A DNA stretch of 34,120 nucleotides from Candidatus Melainabacteria bacterium. Lineage in GTDB: Bacteria > Cyanobacteriota > Vampirovibrionia > LMEP-6097. How positions within the stretch are numbered: the stretch's first letter is position 1; every line of letters begins with the position of its first letter. The position numbers and the translations under genes are program-made. Of the stretch, positions 33,393 to 34,120 are shown in pieces. The stretch covers positions 1-34,120 of the forward strand of contig JABHOV010000069.1 in assembly GCA_018695135.1 (NCBI GenBank), written 5' to 3'. The notes under the pieces are model-generated. The model saw only the letters and a list, made by a program, of their open reading frames with translations. It was not told where the DNA came from and did not search any database.

Positions 33393-33971
33393 ATTAGTAA
33401 GACACGACAAAAAATTATTGATACAGCATTTAACCTTTTTCACAAAAAAGGTATAAATGCTGTGAGTGTCGATGAGATTTTGGAAGAATCCGGGACTGGT
33501 AAAGGGCAGTTTTATCATTATTTCAAAGCAAAGGAAGGCTTGATAGAAGCAGTCATTGACAATTTTGATAGCTTCATGAAATCAGCTGATTGTCCTATCA
33601 AACATGATATTCAGTCTTGGAAGGACTTAGAAACTTTTCTCAAGTATTTTATCCAAGCAACAAAAGGATTTGATCAACCTCGTGCATGCCCTATGGGGAT
33701 GATTGGTACTGGTTTAGATGATGATCAATCAGGACTAAGGGACAAAATCAATGATGTATTAGATTATTCCAAAAGTGCACTAATAAAATTCTTTAATCAA
33801 GCAAAAAAGAATGGTGAATTTAATCAAGTGGTGAATTCAGAGATGCTTGCTGATTTTTGCCAATCCATGATTCAAGGCGGTTTAGTACTCGCCAAAATCA
33901 GGAAAGACGTTCGACCATTAGAAAATACAGTTAAGCACGTTCTTAAATATCTTAAGTCACTTAGAGCTTGA
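33393..33971 (+). CDS. TetR-family repressor, probable ATT start codon
   Basis: The ORF track begins at GTG 33462, but this would delete the first helix of the DNA-binding domain. The frame is open upstream to a TAA at 33387-33389 and reads SKTRQKIIDTAFNLFHKKG, the normal TetR N-terminus. The only initiator-like codon there is ATT 33393, with AGGAG 6 bp before it (overlapping the GST stop). The HTH GVTAxxI-type element reads AVSVDEILEESGTGKGQFYHYFKAKEGL. The C-terminal half has ACPMGMIGTGLDD, typical of the LmrA/YxaF-like and related subgroups with a conserved cysteine. The 192-aa length is normal. It probably binds the palindrome at 32690-32711 and regulates GST and itself. Confidence 0.85.
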   Translation: MSKTRQKIIDTAFNLFHKKGINAVSVDEILEESGTGKGQFYHYFKAKEGLIEAVIDNFDSFMKSADCPIKHDIQSWKDLETFLKYFIQATKGFDQPRACPMGMIGTGLDDDQSGLRDKINDVLDYSKSALIKFFNQAKKNGEFNQVVNSEMLADFCQSMIQGGLVLAKIRKDVRPLENTVKHVLKYLKSLRA

Positions 33972-34051
33972 TTGTCATTTTCATCCTTGATATTCATAGA
34001 ATTAGAGAATTAGGGGCCGCGTCTACACAATTCACTTTTTTAAATAATTTC

Positions 34052-34120
34052 TTAAAAACAACGATCTACCTCTAACAAACTTTTAGCAAGTTTCTTGTCT
34101 ATTACGGTCTTTCCTCTCAA
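34052..34120 (-). CDS. Possible C-terminal end of a gene running off the right edge
   Basis: The minus strand is open from the window edge to a TAA at 34052-34054 (about 22 codons, lysine-rich, ending VDRCF). Too little is visible to identify it, and it could be chance. Confidence 0.25.
   Translation of the reverse strand: MRGKTVIDKKLAKSLLEVDRCF

Overview
The window is a dense stretch of a low-GC (by eye roughly 40% G+C) bacterial chromosome made of housekeeping and accessory genes on both strands. No rRNA, tRNA, phage, plasmid or CRISPR locus was seen. The gene set (GOGAT large subunit, FabI, LipA plus a LipM-type octanoyltransferase, class III alcohol dehydrogenase, SulP transporter, protoglobin, GNAT-nitrilase fusion) fits a Gram-negative-type free-living bacterium. 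A non-photosynthetic relative of Cyanobacteria (Vampirovibrionia/Melainabacteria) is a guess from overall flavour only; there is no marker gene here to prove it.

Layout. 1-3400: lipoate block on the minus strand: lipA-lipM (4-bp overlap), an unrecognised 328-aa protein, and a truncated dihydrolipoyl dehydrogenase. 3394-5873: plus strand, a 2OG-Fe(II)-type oxygenase, a secreted coiled-coil protein, an ArsC-family protein and an alpha/beta hydrolase. 5874-8564: DUF2156-type acyltransferase, fabI and two unknown small proteins. 8586-10132: an intergenic stretch with a strong hairpin, then a REP-associated tyrosine transposase (RAYT) bounded by perfect 22-bp inverted repeats and broken by a 156-bp palindromic insert. 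10270-11655: divergent protoglobin and Crp/Fnr regulator sharing a perfect 20-bp palindrome. 11660-13440: a methyltransferase, then a decayed gene carrying a hairpin insertion element. 13605-19508: DEAD-box helicase, class III ADH, a secreted EEP-fold protein whose catalytic residues look replaced, and a SulP transporter. 19517-21938: small monooxygenase, small unknown, isoaspartyl peptidase and a P-loop NTPase.

22066-23560 holds the most interesting locus. A 40-aa peptide absent from the ORF track has a signal peptide followed by three CxCGx repeats (six cysteines in 14 residues). It is read divergently from a MerR-family regulator with metal-site-like cysteines, and the promoter between them has the long 19-20 bp spacer and dyad typical of MerR activation. 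I infer a metal-responsive, exported metallothionein-like peptide system.

23571-30925: glutamate-centred genes (a ProB-like kinase with an unusual acidic N-terminal extension, a GNAT-nitrilase fusion, gltB). 31079-34120: small membrane proteins, an HTTM-type membrane protein, and a GST-TetR operon with a palindromic operator inside its promoter. The TetR gene seems to start at a rare ATT codon.

The window also has several palindromic elements inside genes (RAYT, EEP gene, pseudogene), suggesting that small hairpin elements are active in this genome.
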